Shown: positions 9,788-23,600, counted from the first letter of the stretch. The stretch is 64,000 nucleotides of DNA from Immersiella caudata (GCA_030512335.1 JAULSU010000006.1:3286001-3350000); one strand, 5' to 3'. Numbers and translations are program-made. The notes: generated by a model not told the origin, from the letters alone.

Positions 9788-12700
9788 ATGGGCAAGAAAA
9801 AAGGCAGTGCCCTGGCCCCGGCGACCACCCCTGCGCCCGCCGCCAGCAAAGCCAAAAAGGATACCAAGAAGGCCCCGGCAGAGGATGACTTCATTGTCTT
9901 CACCAACTCCGATAAAGACCCCAGGAACCGGCGCGGCGGCGCATCCGGCTCCAACAGCCTGTCAGGAGGCCCCGCCGAGGAACCCGCCGGCCCCCCGAAG
10001 CCCACCGCCAAGCAGATTATCGGCGGCGCCTCATGGACCGGAAAGCTCCCTGTCAACCTGCTCTCGGAGCACTGCCAAAAGATGAAATGGGATCGCCCAG
10101 ACTTCAACACCATCAAAACCAAGGATGGCTTCTCCGTATTTGTGAGCTTGAGCGCAAAGAATCCCAAGACGGGCGAGGTCACCAAACTCCCGCCGTTTAA
10201 GCTCCCTCCCAGCCACGTGCATCTCGCCTACAAGCCCACAGCCCTGGAGGCCAAGCACTTTGCCGCCACATATGCGCTGTATCGTGTCTGCAGCATGAAG
10301 AATCTTCACATGATGTTGCCGCCAGACTACAAGGCTCTCTGGAAGGAGTTTGAGGCCTTGAAGAGGGAGGACGTCAAAGAGGGCAAAGCGTGGATGTATG
10401 AGGCTGACCCATTCCAGGCGCTGAGAGAGCGCGAGGAGGCAAAGGCTGCCGCTGAGAAGAAGAGGCAGCAGATCCAGGCAGCCAAGGAGAAGGCTGCGAA
10501 TGATCCCCTCTTGGTTCTCAGGGGTAGTTCCTCAGGGGCCGGGGGTACTCACAGCATCATGAGAGGGTGGACTACCGTGCCAAAGATCGAGATGGGTAAT
10601 AAGACGAGGACCCAGCTCGAAGATCTTCTCCGGAGAGAGACGGTATGGAACCCGCACGGCGTCGTAATGACGCCTGCGCAAAAGGAGGCCATTGTTCAGG
10701 AGTTCAAGGGGTTGGGCTTCCGACAGAGCCACGTTGAGGAAGCTGTCGAGGAATGCAAGGATCGCGAGGAGTCCCTGGAATGGCTCCTTGTCCACATTCC
10801 TGAAGATGATCTCCCGCGGTGGGCTCTCCCAGAGAGGTATACTGCTGGTATTACCGTTGTCGCAAGCGATCTGCGAAAGGAAGCCATGATCAAGCGCCTG
10901 TCGGTGTCGGGGTACTCGGTCGACCTCTGCCGCAAAATTCTTGCCGCAAGCGATGGCGATGAAGGAAAGGCAGCAGAGGCTCTGCAGAAGCTGCTTTTGG
11001 CGAGCGGCGGTGGCGTAGCACAGCAATCCGACAGTGATGACTTCTGGCGCAGCCCAGAGGAGTGCTGGGAAGAGGAGATGGCAACGCTGGAGGCAAGCTT
11101 TGGCGACAAATATTCTCGCCTCTCTCCCGATGTCTGCCAAATCCGCATCGACTCGGTGACCAACGGGGCCAAGAAGAATATCAACACTCTTCTGCAGTTC
11201 CGAAAGTCGTCGCAGTACCCCGCCCAGGTTATTCTCTCGGTAGAAGCAGACCTTCCCGCCTACATCAAGCTAAGCATCATCAAGAAGGCATTAGCCTATG
11301 CCAATGAATCGCTACAAGGAGAAGAAATGAAGATCTACTTTGTGGTTAGCTGGGTGCAGGAGGAGATCAACGAGATCATAGAACGGCCAGGTGCCCTTCG
11401 TGATGTTGCATCCGTGGCGTCGGCTGTTTCGGAGGAACCCAGGGCTACATCCAAGCCGCGGAGGAGGCGCCCGCGGTATCCCGAGCCGATCAAATGGAAC
11501 CCCAACCCGCAGAGCAGAAAGGACTGGCTCGCACGGATAGAAACTCCTGGGTACAAGAAGATGCTAGCGCAGCGCGAGCGACTCCCCGCCTGGCAGGTTC
11601 GACATGAGGTCATCCAGACTGTGAAAGAGAATCAGGTTACTATCATCTCGGGTGAGACCGGTTCCGGAAAGTCCACACAGTCTGTACAGTTCATCCTTGA
11701 CGATCTCTACGACAAAGGGCTGGGGCCATCTGCAAACATCATTGTCACACAGCCTCGCCGTATCTCTGCACTCGGGTTGGCAGACCGAGTGAGCGATGAG
11801 CGGTGCTCTCCGCTTGGCCAAGAGGTCGGATACACCATTCGTGGAGAGAGCAAAGCCACACCAAACACCAAAATTACGTTTGTGACGACCGGTGTGCTGC
11901 TCCGGCGTCTTCAGACGTCTGGCGGCCGGGTCGAGGATGTCGTGGCCTCGCTCGCTGATGTCAGCCATGTGGTGGTTGACGAGGTCCACGAGCGTAGCTT
12001 GGATACCGACTTTCTGCTCAGCATCATCCGTGATGTCTTGCACGTTCGGCGAGACCTGAAACTCATTCTTATGAGCGCCACGCTCGACGCCGCGTCATTC
12101 AGAGACTACTTCACCGTTGACAAGAAGGGGGTCACGGTGGGATTGGTAGAAATCGCTGGTCGCACATACCCAGTGCAGGACCTTTACCTTGATGACATTC
12201 TCAGAATGACGGGCTTCACCCCATCCAACAGGAACCACTACTACGAGGAGACGAAGCCCTCGGACTCCTGGGGCGCTGACCCCATCAACAAAATCATACA
12301 AAGTCTCGGCAGTCGAATCAACTACGATCTGCTCGTAGAAACTGTCAAAGGCATCGACGAAGATCTCTCCTCGCTGCAAAAGACCGGTGGTATTCTCATC
12401 TTCTTGCCAGGCGTGGCTGAAATCAACCGCGCTTGCAACGCCCTGAAGTTCATGTCGTCGCTCCACGTTCTTCCTCTCCACGCCTCCTTGGAGACGCGAG
12501 AGCAAAAGAAAGTATTCGCCAGCCCACCTGCAGGCAAGAGGAAGGTTGTGGTTGCGACCAACGTCGCAGAGACCTCCATCACGATTGATGACATCGTCGC
12601 CGTCATCGATAGCGGCCGTGTCAAGGAGACCTCGTTCGACCCCCAGAACAACATGCGCAAGCTCGAAGAGACATGGGCATCCCTTGCCGCATGTAAGCAG

Positions 12701-13934
12701 CGCCGTGGTCGTGCTGGCCGTGTCCAGGCCGGCAAGTGCTACAAACTGTACACCAGAAACCTCGAGTTCCAGATGGCAGAGCGGCCCGAGCCGGAAATTC
12801 GGCGTGTTCCTCTTGAGCAGCTGTGTCTGGCGGTGCGGGCAATGGGAATTCGTGACGTGAGCCACTTCCTCGCGAGGGCGCCCACACCCCCCGAGGCCAC
12901 GGCCGTCGAAGGCGCCATCACACTGCTCCGCCGTATGGGTGCGCTTGACGGCGAGGAACTCACAGCGCTCGGTGAACAGCTAGCGCTGATTCCGGCCGAC
13001 CTCCGCTGCGGCAAGCTGATGGTCTTCGGCTCTATCTTCGGGTGCCTAGGTGACTGCGTCACCATCGCTGCTATCCTCAGCACCAAGAGCCCCTTCTTGA
13101 GCCCATCCGACAAGCGAGACGAGGCAAAAGAAGCCAAGATGCGATTCGCACGCGGCGACGGCGATTTATTGACGGACTTGCGGGCAGTCCAGGAGTGGGA
13201 TGCCATGATGCGTGATTATGTTCCGCAGCGTACCGTGCGCCAGTTCTGCGACGAGAACTTCCTCTCCTTTGCGACATTGAACGACATCGCCTCAACCCGT
13301 GCGCAGTTCTTTTCGGCGCTATCTGAGATGGGCATCCGAAGCTACGAGCACAATGCCGGGTCAATTGCGCTCCTACGGGCCCTGACAGCATCGGCCTTCA
13401 GCCCACAAATTGCCCGCATTCAATTCCCCGACAAGAAGTTTGCGACGTCTATGTCGGGCGCCGTCGAACTTGACCCGGAAGCCAAGACCATCAAGTACTT
13501 CTCCCAAGACAACGGTCGCGTCTTCATCCACCCCAGCAGCACCATGTTTGACAACCAAGGCTTCTCAGGCAACGCCTCGTTCATCTCGTACTTCACCAAG
13601 ATGGCCACTAGCAAGATCTTCGTCAGGGATTTGACCCGTGAGTTACCTTCTCTCCTCCCGGTATCAACCGCTAACAAGTGTAGCCTTCAACGCTTACACC
13701 CTCCTTCTCTTCTCCGGCGCCATCGAGCTAGACACCCAAGGGCGCGGCCTCATCGTCGACGGCTGGCTACGTCTGCGCGGATGGGCCCGCATCGGTGTCC
13801 TTGTATCACGCCTGCGGAGCATTATTGACAGACTCATCGCCGAAAGAGTGGAAAATCCATGGCTAGATCTCGAGAAGAGCGATGTTATCAAGATGGTTAT
13901 CAAGTTGATAGAGCTTGATGGTATGGATGCATGA
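9788..13934 (+). CDS. DEAH-box ATP-dependent RNA helicase, DHX57/YLR419W type
   Basis: Joined 9788-13637 and 13684-13934, with a 46-nt intron (GTGAGT..GCTAAC..TAG), giving 1366 residues. The N-terminus is Lys/Ala/Pro-rich. A UBA-like segment (about 300-420) and an RWD-like segment (about 420-540, EECWEEEMATLEASFGDKYS) precede the helicase core. Core motifs visible: Walker A GETGSGKST at about 622-630, DEVH at about 731 (DEAH variant), SAT near 763, and QRRGRAGR near 971. The HA2/ratchet and OB-fold parts follow, and the second exon completes the OB fold (FNAYTLLLFSGAIELD). This order is that of DHX57, DHX29 and yeast YLR419W, which unwind structured RNA and are linked to translation. Length is normal and no defects were seen. 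The start is the first ATG of the open frame. Confidence 0.93.
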
Positions 13935-14865
13935 TGGGACACGGGTTAGATAGTCGGGTGCATGAATGCATTGGCTTGGATCTAGATGAGTAAGGATAGG
14001 CTTGCACCATAGTTTAGAACTACACTTTTCCGCGTCGAAGCCTGCATGCAATCGGGCCCCTGCATTGATGGAAATGTGCCTGTCCGCTGTCGAGTCTGAC
14101 AGCTTGGTGTGTCATCCTCAAAGTTGGGTGCGATCAGAATAGCTGGGACGGGCAGGGATTCCACATAGACTACCGCCCACCGCCGTTTGGGGGACACAGC
14201 GTGTGGAAAGCATACCCGCTATGCCGAACGGACTCAAGCATACCTTGCACACAGCAATATTAGTCACACACAACACTCGGAATGGGGGACACGTTTTTGC
14301 AATGAACTAGCTGATAACACTAGACCACTGCCGATCGCTGCGCTTGGCATACAGCAGTTCAACCACTTGGCTGGGACTGCTGTCCAAATCTCAACATCCA
14401 GACAGGTCCGTCACGCACTAGCAGTGACAGTCCAACGTCCATACTCCCGCCGCCTCCCTCGCCGCCCGGCGTTCCTCTCGGCGCCCAAGACTCTCTGGGT
14501 TGGAGCTATCAAGCTACCATTCAGACCCATTTTTGCTCATTCATTAAGCATCATTCCTTCCTTCGTGAGGCTGGAGCTTTCAAGCTACCATAGGGCCTCG
14601 GTCTCCATCTATTCTGCTACATCCATACCGCTGGAAATAAAATGTGTTGCGCCGTGTTGGGGGAGTGTGTGGGGGGGGGTTGCTGGTGCTGGCGGTACTG
14701 TTGCGGTAGTTATTCGGCTTGGAGCGCAGGATATTCTCAACGAAGAGTGTAGCGACGCGCAGTGTAGACAGCGCAACTGTCAACAACCAGAGGCTGTGAC
14801 GCCCGCACATCTCCCGCCGTCGCTCCAGTTCCCCATGTTACCTAAATCCACATGTGAGACATGGT
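13935..14865. other. Convergent 3' region between helicase and importin genes
   Basis: 931 bases holding the 3' UTRs of two convergent genes. A plus-strand frame through 14187-14906 is not protein-like. It contains the direct repeat annotated separately and a G9 run near 14680. Confidence 0.5.
14501..14591 (+). repeat. Direct repeat of a 20-mer, spacing 71 bases
   Basis: TGGAGCTATCAAGCTACCAT at 14501-14520 recurs as TGGAGCTTTCAAGCTACCAT at 14572-14591, one mismatch. Each copy contains a near-palindrome (AGCTTTCAAGCT). It lies between two convergent genes. Confidence 0.7.
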
Positions 14866-16798
14866 CTACATATCCATGGATTCAGTGCCGTTTGCGCCAA
14901 AGTTGAAGCCGCCGCTGCCTTGTTGGGCGCCGTTGGCCCCAAACCCAAACTGTTGCGGCTGGCCCATGGCCTCATCGGCATTCTCCTCCTCGTCGGAGAA
15001 GTACTTCTCGATAATGTTGTACGCCTTCATGTAGATCTCCTCGTTGGCGTTGGTTTGGCACTCGTGGATCTTCTCCATTCCTCCACACTCCTCAATGAAC
15101 AGGGCATAGCGGTTGATCGAATCGGGACCATCGCCAGCCGCCTGCTTGTCCAAATCGCCAACCTTGAGGATATTCTCGAGGCCGTCGAGCGCAACCTGGA
15201 TGATCTTGTTGTCGGGGCAAGCAAGCAGGTCACACAGAGGCTTGATGCAGCCCTGAGCGACGAGATATCTTATCTGCTCGGGCTTCTGGAGACCGCCAGA
15301 GGTGGCATTGCTAATGGCCCAGCAGGCTTCCTTGCGAGTCTTCAGGTCGCCGTTGGAGAGAAGGTGGATGAGAGGGGGGATAATGTTGGCGTCGATAACA
15401 GATTGAATCTGCGCAGAGTTGCCCGCAGTGATATTGGAAATGGTCCAGCAGGCCTCCTTGCGGATGCCGTCCTTGTTGGAGCCGAGGAGAGAGAGCAGGC
15501 ATGGCAGAGCGCCGCAGTTGATAATAACCTGGGTCTGCACATCATCACCAGTGACGATGTTGCCGACAGAGCGAAGGGCAGGGGTCTGGACGGAAGTTGA
15601 GGCGTGCATGAGCAGCTCGACCAGGCGGCGGGGGATGCCTGCCTCGATGACGGCTTGGATCTTGTCGTTGGAGCCATCGGACAGGTAAGAAACAGCCCAG
15701 CAGGCGTCGATAAGAACCTCGTCGTCGAGCGAGTAAACCAACTTGGCGAGGATCGGGAGCGCAGGAGCAATCTAAACCATTAACATCACGTGATTTGTCT
15801 CGAAAGTTGGTTGAAGAACTCACAGTGTTCCAGTCGGGCTGAGGCGTCTTGCCACGGCAGAAGTTGCTAAGCGTCCAGGTGGCGTTTCGGAGCATGCTCA
15901 GCTTGCGGCTGTCTCCGAGCAGGGTGAGGAGGGGTCGGAGGGCGCCCTGGCTGAGGACATAGTCGCGGCACTGCGGGCTGTCACCAGCGATATTTCCCAA
16001 GGCCCAGACGGCCTGCTCGCGGACATCGGGCTCGGGGCTGCCGAGAAGCTCGACAAAGATGGGGACGGCACCAGCCTCAATGACGACCTGGGTCTGGGTC
16101 GCAGAGCCGGATGCAATGTTGGTCAGAGCCCAGGCAGCCTCGAACTGGACCAAGGTGTGTGGCGAGCGCAGGAACTCAACGAAGCGGCCGACAACCCCAG
16201 TCTTAATAACTTCCTCGATGGGCGGGTTACGCTCCTTGGACAGTAACTTTCTAAACTTGGTGGTCGCCTGAATTTGGGCATCGATCTGCTCGGAAAAGAC
16301 GCCCTGGACCATCTGGGGGAGGTCCTCGTTCAACTGTCAAAGCACTGTTAGCATACGAGTCGACAAAACATTTAGAGACGGAATAGGCGCTGCTGCCGAG
16401 AGGTAGCATCGCGGGGCCGGCTTTACGGGTCCAAGACGCGGCCGAGTCGGTCGTCAAGATCAAAACAAGCGGCGGGGTAGAGTGGGGAGCACTCAAGTAT
16501 CGGGGAAGCAAGCAGCAAATCGAGCAGACATCAAGCAGGAGGAGTCAAGAAAAGAAGCACATACCTGAGACTCAGTAGGCGGGTTCTCATCGTCGCTGTC
16601 GGGGGCGGCGCCGAGGGACGCACCAGGGCGGTTCTCACCGGTGCCGATGCCGCGGCGCTTGGCCAGGTTCTCCTCGCGCTTCGCCTTTCGGATCTCAACC
16701 TGCTGCTCTTCGCGACGACGGCGCAACTCCTCGGGCTTGAATGTGTTCTTCGCCTTGAACTGCGTGCGCCGATGCTCGGGAATGTATCTGTCAGCCAT
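14866..16798 (-). CDS. SRP1: Importin subunit alpha (karyopherin alpha)
   Basis: Exons 16798-16565, 16333-15824 and 15771-14866, introns of 231 and 52 nt, giving 549 residues. The N-terminal importin-beta-binding segment is clear (HRRTQFKAKNTFKPEELRRR ... RKAKREENLAKRR). Ten armadillo repeats follow, with hallmark phrases AAWALTNIASG, QAVWALGNIAGDS, NATWTLSNFCRGK, TPALRSVGNIVTG, EACWTISNITAGN and EACWAISNATSGG. The Trp/Asn positions line the NLS-binding groove. The C-terminus is acidic then Gly/Gln/Phe-rich, as in the yeast Srp1 family, where it recruits the export receptor. It carries classical NLS cargo through the nuclear pore together with importin beta. Length matches the family (about 540-550). 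The first intron is long for this genome and may hold regulatory sequence. Confidence 0.96.
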
Positions 16799-17880
16799 GG
16801 TTGCGGCTTGCTCGCGCGATCTGGACTGTCGAAGATGGTGCTTCGGAAATAGTGCTAGAACTCAGCGGGCTGCTGCGGATATTGCGGACGGCAGCAATGG
16901 AGACCGTGGCGGAGGAAGTCGTGGCAATAGAGCGAAGAGTTCTCTTCCAAAGGAGCGGTGATGCAGCCGGAACGTTGAGTGGAGGAGTTCGGCTGGCTTT
17001 GTTTTTGGACAATGAAAGAATTTGGAGAGAAGCTGCAGAGGAAATGAAATGGGCCTCTTGGTCCGCTTTTGCGCCAAAAGCGATTCAAATGGTGACCCCA
17101 CCAACGACGCTCACGGACGAGTCAGATAACTCGGTTGCCTCAGGCAGCAACTTAACCCCACGTTTGACGGGAGCCCCGCGATTGACGTTCCTCAACCCAA
17201 GGTATCCCAATTTCCACTGCTACGATAGTCCAACTCTTAAGATATTTTGGTGACTGGCTTTCTCACCTATTCGCATCGCAGCAACCCCAACCAATCCTAG
17301 CTTCTCGACAATGGGTCGCTGCTGTGCAAGGGTCAGGCGAGTGGTGACGGTTGGTGCGCCCTTGTTGAGCAAGTCATTCTGAAGCATTTGGGTCTGGGTG
17401 CATCTTTGAAAACTTGCCCTGTGGATACTAAATTCTATAACCAAATTGAGGGGTATTTTAGGGGTATTCTCCATTTGATCCTGGCCTTCAAAACGTGGAT
17501 CTCATGCTGTCTTATGCCCAGGGCGGACCCCTTCTCCCTGCCGCGCCAACGTTATGGTATCTGATACGGTAACACTTTACTCATGTGCCTTTCTAATACG
17601 AAACCGCAGAAATATTTCTAGATCACTTGTCTGAGAGATCCAAAGACTCCAACTCAGCAGCATCAAAGACAAGGTTTCCAGAAAGTGCGAGGGGCTGCGT
17701 GCACGGGCCATTTCGGGCCTCCCCACAGCCCTACCTTCGCCCTTCACATGCTGTCGTGCCAAAATGGCGATTCCACAACGCGTTCAGACCCCCAGACGCG
17801 TCTTGTAACCACTTTAGCATCCACTTCACCCTCGTCCTCCGTTCGCCTCTCGGCGCGCTCGCGGATGGGAAGCCATCGTC
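16799..17880. promoter_or_regulatory. Divergent promoter region between importin alpha and POT1
   Basis: 1082 bases between two divergent starts. A 150-codon frame at 16801-17253 is antisense to the importin leader, has no ATG start and is not protein-like. Nothing else supported. Confidence 0.5.
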
Positions 17881-20017
17881 ATGGCGCCAAGCAGCCTTCC
17901 GCCGGATTTTGTTGAGATTCGCGACATTGACGGCGACAAGATGGGAAAGTTCGTCAACGTCGTAGGCATTGTGAAGGACTGCAGGCTGCCTATCCCGACT
18001 GCTGGGAAAGGTGAGTCAATGGTGACACCCATGTGGTCGAGCGTGCGTTTATTCCCTTTACAGATTTCAAGTGCACGTTGAGGATTTTTGACGCTTCTAC
18101 CGACGGCTCAGGAGAGGGAATTGATATGGTCATTTTCCGCCCCGAGGCAGAAATGCCCGAGTTCGGTGCCAGAGACGTTGTTGTACTCCACAAGGCGAAG
18201 GTGCGTTGGCCATCACAATGCAACCAATCGCTTTCTCACATCAGTAGGTGCAAAGATATAGGAGCGATGCAATCGTCTCCCTGATATCTCACCACACCAC
18301 CAAGTTCAGTGTGTTCAAGGCCGGCAGTATCCCAAAACCCCCAAATTCGGCAAAGCCAGCGCTCGTTCAAGGTCACAAGCGTGACTCCCTGCAACCAAGC
18401 GAGGCGGTGAATCGATATGTCTCCTATCTACTCCACAAGACAGATGCGTATGATGTCCCAGACGAGGCCGAGTTTCAGGAGAAAGCAGCTGCTTCCCGCA
18501 ATATCAACACGACGAAATTCCGCCTGCTCAAGGACGTCAGCGATGGGATATTCTGTGATATCATTGCCGAGGTTGCCCGGAAACCCTTTGATGGCGGCGA
18601 CAAGATGACGCTCTATGTCTCGGACTACACCGAAAATAATTATTTCTTCCACTCTACCTGGGAAGGCATTCAAGATATCGTCTCCAAGGCAGCAAGCGAC
18701 CCATACGGCTACACCAGGGCGACACAAGACGACTCGGGCAAGGAAAAGGATGAATGGGTCGGGCCGTACGGGAAGAATGCCATTCAAATCACATGTTGGG
18801 AGCCGCATGCCAGCCTTGTTCGCTCCGACGTGAGCGCAGGAGATTGGGTGCGCATCCGAAACCTCTGCATCAAGTACGGAAAAGATGATCAAAACCTTGA
18901 GGGAGTCTTACGTGGGGATCAAAGGTATCCCGATAAGCTCAACATCGAAGTCATGGGCAACTCAGACCCCGAAAATGCAGACGATCGTCTCAAAGAGGCC
19001 ATGCGTCGCAGGCGAGACTACCACAGAGAGAAGAAACGACAGATGAAAGAGCAGGTGAACCAGCTTCAGGCAGCCCAAGCAGCTGGCCAAAAGCGCAAGC
19101 AGTCACTTGGGGCCGACCAAGAGCCGGAGAAGAAGACAAGAAACCAAAAGAAAAAGGAGCGCAACCGACGGAAAGCTCTAGGGCAGCAACGGGCGCAGCA
19201 GGAACAAGACGAAACCCCGGGAGCAAGCGAAGGCGGCGAGTACCTGGAACTTCCGGGAGATCTCAACAAATCCATCACCTGTGAAAGCCATCCTGGGACT
19301 CACATTTCCACCATCGGCTCCATCCTCAGGTCTTCACATCGAGGCTTCGAAGAAACGGGACAAAAGCTTACCCTTCCTTTTGTCTGCGCCAAGTACCGAG
19401 CATGCGTGCGCGTAGTCAATTTCCACCCATCGTCGCTCGAGAAATTCGCCTGCTCCCACGAGGCGACGAGATACGAAGGCTTCATCTCCGACGAGGAGAG
19501 CGATAGCGAGGGTGGAACAAGCGACGATTCCATGGACGAAGGCGATGGCAGACGCGTATGGGAGTGGCGCTTCGCTCTCCAACTGGAAGATGCCAGACAC
19601 CCAGGCCAGCGAGTTTGGACAGTGGTTGACAACTTCAATGCCCAGTGCCTCACAGGGCTGGACGCCTCAGACCTCAGGCATGACCGTAGAAAACTCGAAC
19701 AGCTGCGATCTCGAATGTTTCTACTCTGGGGAAACCTAGAAGAAGCTAAATCAGAAGCCGCCGAGGCCCGAAAGAAGCCTGTAGCAAAAAAGCAAAGCGT
19801 GCCCCAGCTGGAGAGGCCGCCACTTGACAGTTCGGACAGAGAAGACAACGGTGTTTCCAGCAGCTGGGAGAGCTCGGTATCCAACCTGCCGTTCATTTGC
19901 TGTATCCAGCAGTACGGCGTGTGTGTCACACGCGCCTCTTCGCCAACGGACGACACTGCGCCAAAGCAGGAGTGGACGAGAGTGTTTGGGCTGCTTGGGA
20001 CAAAGATTTCTCACTAA
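17881..20017 (+). CDS. POT1: Protection of telomeres protein 1 (telomere single-strand end-binding)
   Basis: Exons 17881-18010, 18064-18200 and 18248-20017, introns of 53 and 47 nt, giving 678 residues. The first OB fold shows the Telo_bind pattern: GKFVNVVGIVKDCRLPIPT, then DFKCTLRIFDAS, then a loop ending VVVLHKAKVQRYRSDAIVSL. A second OB-like domain follows at about 155-295 (FCDIIAEVARKPFDGGDKMT ... YVSDYTENNYFF ... ITCWEPHASLVRSDVSAGDW). The middle, about 310-420, is Lys/Gln-rich and low in complexity. The last 250 residues contain another conserved stretch (CAKYRACVRVVNFHP). Pot1 binds the G-rich telomeric overhang and limits telomerase and checkpoint access. The phase of all three exons agrees. 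An extra small intron in the low-complexity part cannot be excluded. Confidence 0.9.
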
Positions 20018-20655
20018 GTATGGGTAAAATACATCTGGGGTTTGGAGGCATGGATTGATGATACCCATTTGGAGGCGAGTTTCTGTATTTTACATTGTTG
20101 CCGCAAGCATGGAGCCGAGGCAGCCAGCCTGGTCCAATACATTTTAGATAGATGGACTCATCTAGCATGTCGCATTATCTTCATGCCGTCACCCCGAAAC
20201 ATTTGCAAAATACTTTTGAAGTAGGTTTCTTCGTGATTATACGCGGTATGTTCGTATTATACATCTTCATATCACAAAAGGGCCCCGAGACTCTGGTCCA
20301 TCATCCTCAACCCGACCTCAAGCGCAAAGAAAACAAAAGCACATGTCCGCCGCCATCCGCTAGAGTCACACACTAAAACAAAGCGACGGGTCTTGAACAA
20401 AACCGCAGCAGGCAATAGAAAGTAACATAGAATAAGTTTCCCCGAGCGAGATTCATCATGAGACCCCCTTAAAGCCAGTCATCAAGCGTGGCCGGCCGTA
20501 CGTACCCTGAACGCCCCTTGCCACGCAAAACACGATTCTCAGGGAAAAGAGAAACCAGAAGAAAAAGTAGAAACCAGCCCCCGCCGCATCCATCCAGCCA
20601 TCCATCCGTGCGTTCGCTCGTCCCGAAATCATTTCATCCAGAACTACCCCATTGA
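20018..20655. other. Convergent 3' region between POT1 and SCC3
   Basis: 638 bases of 3' UTR sequence from two convergent genes. No gene, RNA or repeat recognised. Confidence 0.5.
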
Positions 20656-23600
20656 TCAGTCCCCGAGCAAGGACTCCTCATCCTCGTCCATTTTATCACC
20701 CCCGCCTCCGTCCTCATCGTCGTGATCCTCATCGTCCTCTTCGTCAAGAAGCTCTCTCCTTCTTAGATCCTCCACGGTCCCCTCCTCCGGTTCAGGCTCT
20801 GGCTCATCGACTGCGAACAGCTCCGCGTCTGAATCATCCCCGTCGACGACAATCTCCTCGCTCAAGACCTTCTTGCCCTTGTTGTTTGCGTTTGACGATG
20901 CCTTGGCCTTCCCCTTATCCTTTGCAGCAGCCTTCTTACTCCTGGGCGCTGCTCCATCCCTCAGCTCGCGGAGCTTCCTCTCATCAAGACACTCTACTGT
21001 CTTCTGCAGGTTGATGCCTAGCTTGTGTTGATTGCGGAGCATCCTCTTCTTGAGCTTGCCCGCCTGTGGCCCAACGCGATCGATCATCTTCGCCTGGATG
21101 GCAAGGACAAACCGCGCAGCGAGGTCACAGAGCGCACGCTCAGCCTTGAGCTCCTTACTCTTGCGCTCAATAGGGCTGAGGTCCTCGTCGTTCTCATCGT
21201 CCGAAAACGCCTCATCGTCAAGAGGATCCTCGTCCTCGGCTGGCTCGTTAAGCGTCTTCTTGATGCAGCGTGCGTAGGCGCGCTCAGCAGAATCGTAGAT
21301 CTCGATCAGCTCGTTGATCAGGCCCGGGTTGACAGGCTCGAACAATGGGTCGAGGAGCGCATACTGCTGTTGTCGCTGGCGCTTGGCCGCGGCGTCGTTT
21401 GTGTCCATGTCCACATACGACTTCAACTTTGCGCATGCAACATGTAGATCGCACAACGCTCCCGTTGCGAAGAGTCGCAGGTCGTCGTTTGTGCCGCGAG
21501 AAGAGAGCGTCCACACAAGGTTTGTCTCGTACTTCTTCCTCAGCGAGTTGATGCGCTCGATCTCTCGTGCGGAGATGTCAGTGCCGGACTGCACCGCCCC
21601 GACAAGCGACAGAATTTTCCACATAAAGTAGAACTGGCAACATTTGATCGCGTACGAAACTGCCTCGTCCTCTAGGTCGTCAAGCGCTTCGTCCACGAGG
21701 TCAAGCTTGCCGCGAACGACGGTGCGGACAAGGATGTCGATGGCGGGTGAGTCGGAGCCCTCGAGCTGGCTCTCGGCTTCGAGCACCTCAACACAATCAG
21801 CGATGGTCGCCAGCTTGCTCATCTTGACCAAGACGTGGCCAAGCTCTGCGATAGCCTGCTCGTCGAGGTTGCCACGGGCCCCCAGCTCAGCAGCCTTGTC
21901 GAAATGCCGGAGGTTGTTGATAGACACCTCCCAGAGCTCCGAGATCTTGTTGTCTGCAACTTCGGCCAGCTCATCACATTTGCGGGCATGTAACAGAGCC
22001 GCCGTAGCCTCCGTCAAAACACCACGGTCGACATGTCGGCCGAACTGGGTGCAAATCTCGTCAAGAAGCCTGATGTATGTTGACGTATCCTGGCGCAGCT
22101 GCTGGAATGTGTCAAGGTTCAGCCAGTGCTCGAGGCGCAGGACGAGGACAGCCGTCGCAGCCTCCGCGCCGAATTTTTTCAGCAGTCGAGGAATAATGGT
22201 GGCCAGGTGAACGGCAGCCTCCTCCGAGTTCTCGCCTCCATCAGGCCGGGGTTTCCTTCTGCTCCTGTCCACCTCGGATGGTGGCTTGAGGCTCAGTTCG
22301 ACCGCTGTTGCAAGCACTTGGAGCAGAATAGGCTCCTCTCCGTCCGATGGCGCCACATGCTGCCGCAGGGTTGCTTCATTAGAGCCGCCCTTGGCTTTGG
22401 ACTTTGATTTAGAGCTGGTGGTGTGATCATATAGGAGATACCCGGAGAGGAGTTCCCAATTTTTGACTTCACCAATCTTCTCGTACAAAGCTTCCGCAGC
22501 CAGCGTGATGCGAGTCTCCGGTGCCACAGCATCGAACATCTCCACGGCGATATCCAGGCCGCGGGGTGGCTCGGTGTGGTTTTCGTCTTCGACTTGGGCG
22601 TCATAGGAAGCGAGAATCTCCGCCAGGCACTTGATACCGATCCAGGATCGACGCGGCGAGAAGTAGTCGTCCTCGTCTTCCTCGCCAAAGAGCTCATCCA
22701 CCGCATCATCGCCGCCAAGCTCCTCGACCTTGGTCTCGATTGCATCATTGACGCAGCTCTCGAAGAAGCCCAGCACAGCTTTCCGGACGCGGAACTCTGG
22801 GTCAAAAATCGAACGGCCAACCGAGTCGAGCTCCTCTGGGTCAAGCATGCCGGTGTCCTTCAAAATCTGGACAACCGCGATCGCATTGACGCGGACATTG
22901 GGGTCCGAATCTTTGGTGGCCATCTCAACCAGGCGAGGCCGGAAACGATCGATGAAGTGGCCCAGCTTCTCAGCATCGCGCTTGAATATCCTCGCCAGCT
23001 GCCTGAGCACCTCCTGTCTTGTAGACGGCATCACATCGGACAACATCCAACCCAGGTATCGCAGATACTCTGGCTCCATGAATACAGTCGGGAGATCCCA
23101 GATCCACGAGCCAAGCGCCTCCACGCACTCCGTTCGGATCCTGGGCTCGATATCGCGGTACCGATGCACAAAGACGGTCTCGAAAAAGTCGGTAATCTGT
23201 TCCTGACAAACGTCGCGACTCTTGTTGGCGGCATCTAAGTTCTTCTGAATGGCGGTGATCTTTTCTTTGTTCTTGCCCTTGCGGCCCTTTTCCGTCTCGA
23301 CCTGCTGCGTCATCTTGCTGATGCGATCATCAAGCTTCTTGGCGACATCGACGAGAGCGGCTTCGATCGCCAGCGCAACGGTCGTCGCGGTGTGTCGGAA
23401 CGGCCGGAGGGTGGACGAGGACATGGACGCTACCCATCGTGCAATGTTCTCCATCAGCGCCGCGTCATTGTACAGCACTTCGGTTTCGTGCATTATCGTC
23501 ACGAGGTGCTTGAAGAAGCTGACGAGCATGCCCTTGAACGGCTTGATGCCCCTGTCTCCCGAGATCAACGGGTAGCCGGTGATGCCCTCCTGCATGGTGT

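Noticed and set aside
12095..12865. 256-codon frame opposite the helicase
   Set aside because: Shadow of the DEAH helicase coding strand; the sense frame has all motifs.
14187..14906. 239-codon plus-strand frame
   Set aside because: No protein-like composition, in the 3' region of two convergent genes, overlaps the importin end.
16801..17253. 150-codon plus-strand frame
   Set aside because: Begins at TTG, lies antisense to the importin alpha leader, and has no family features.
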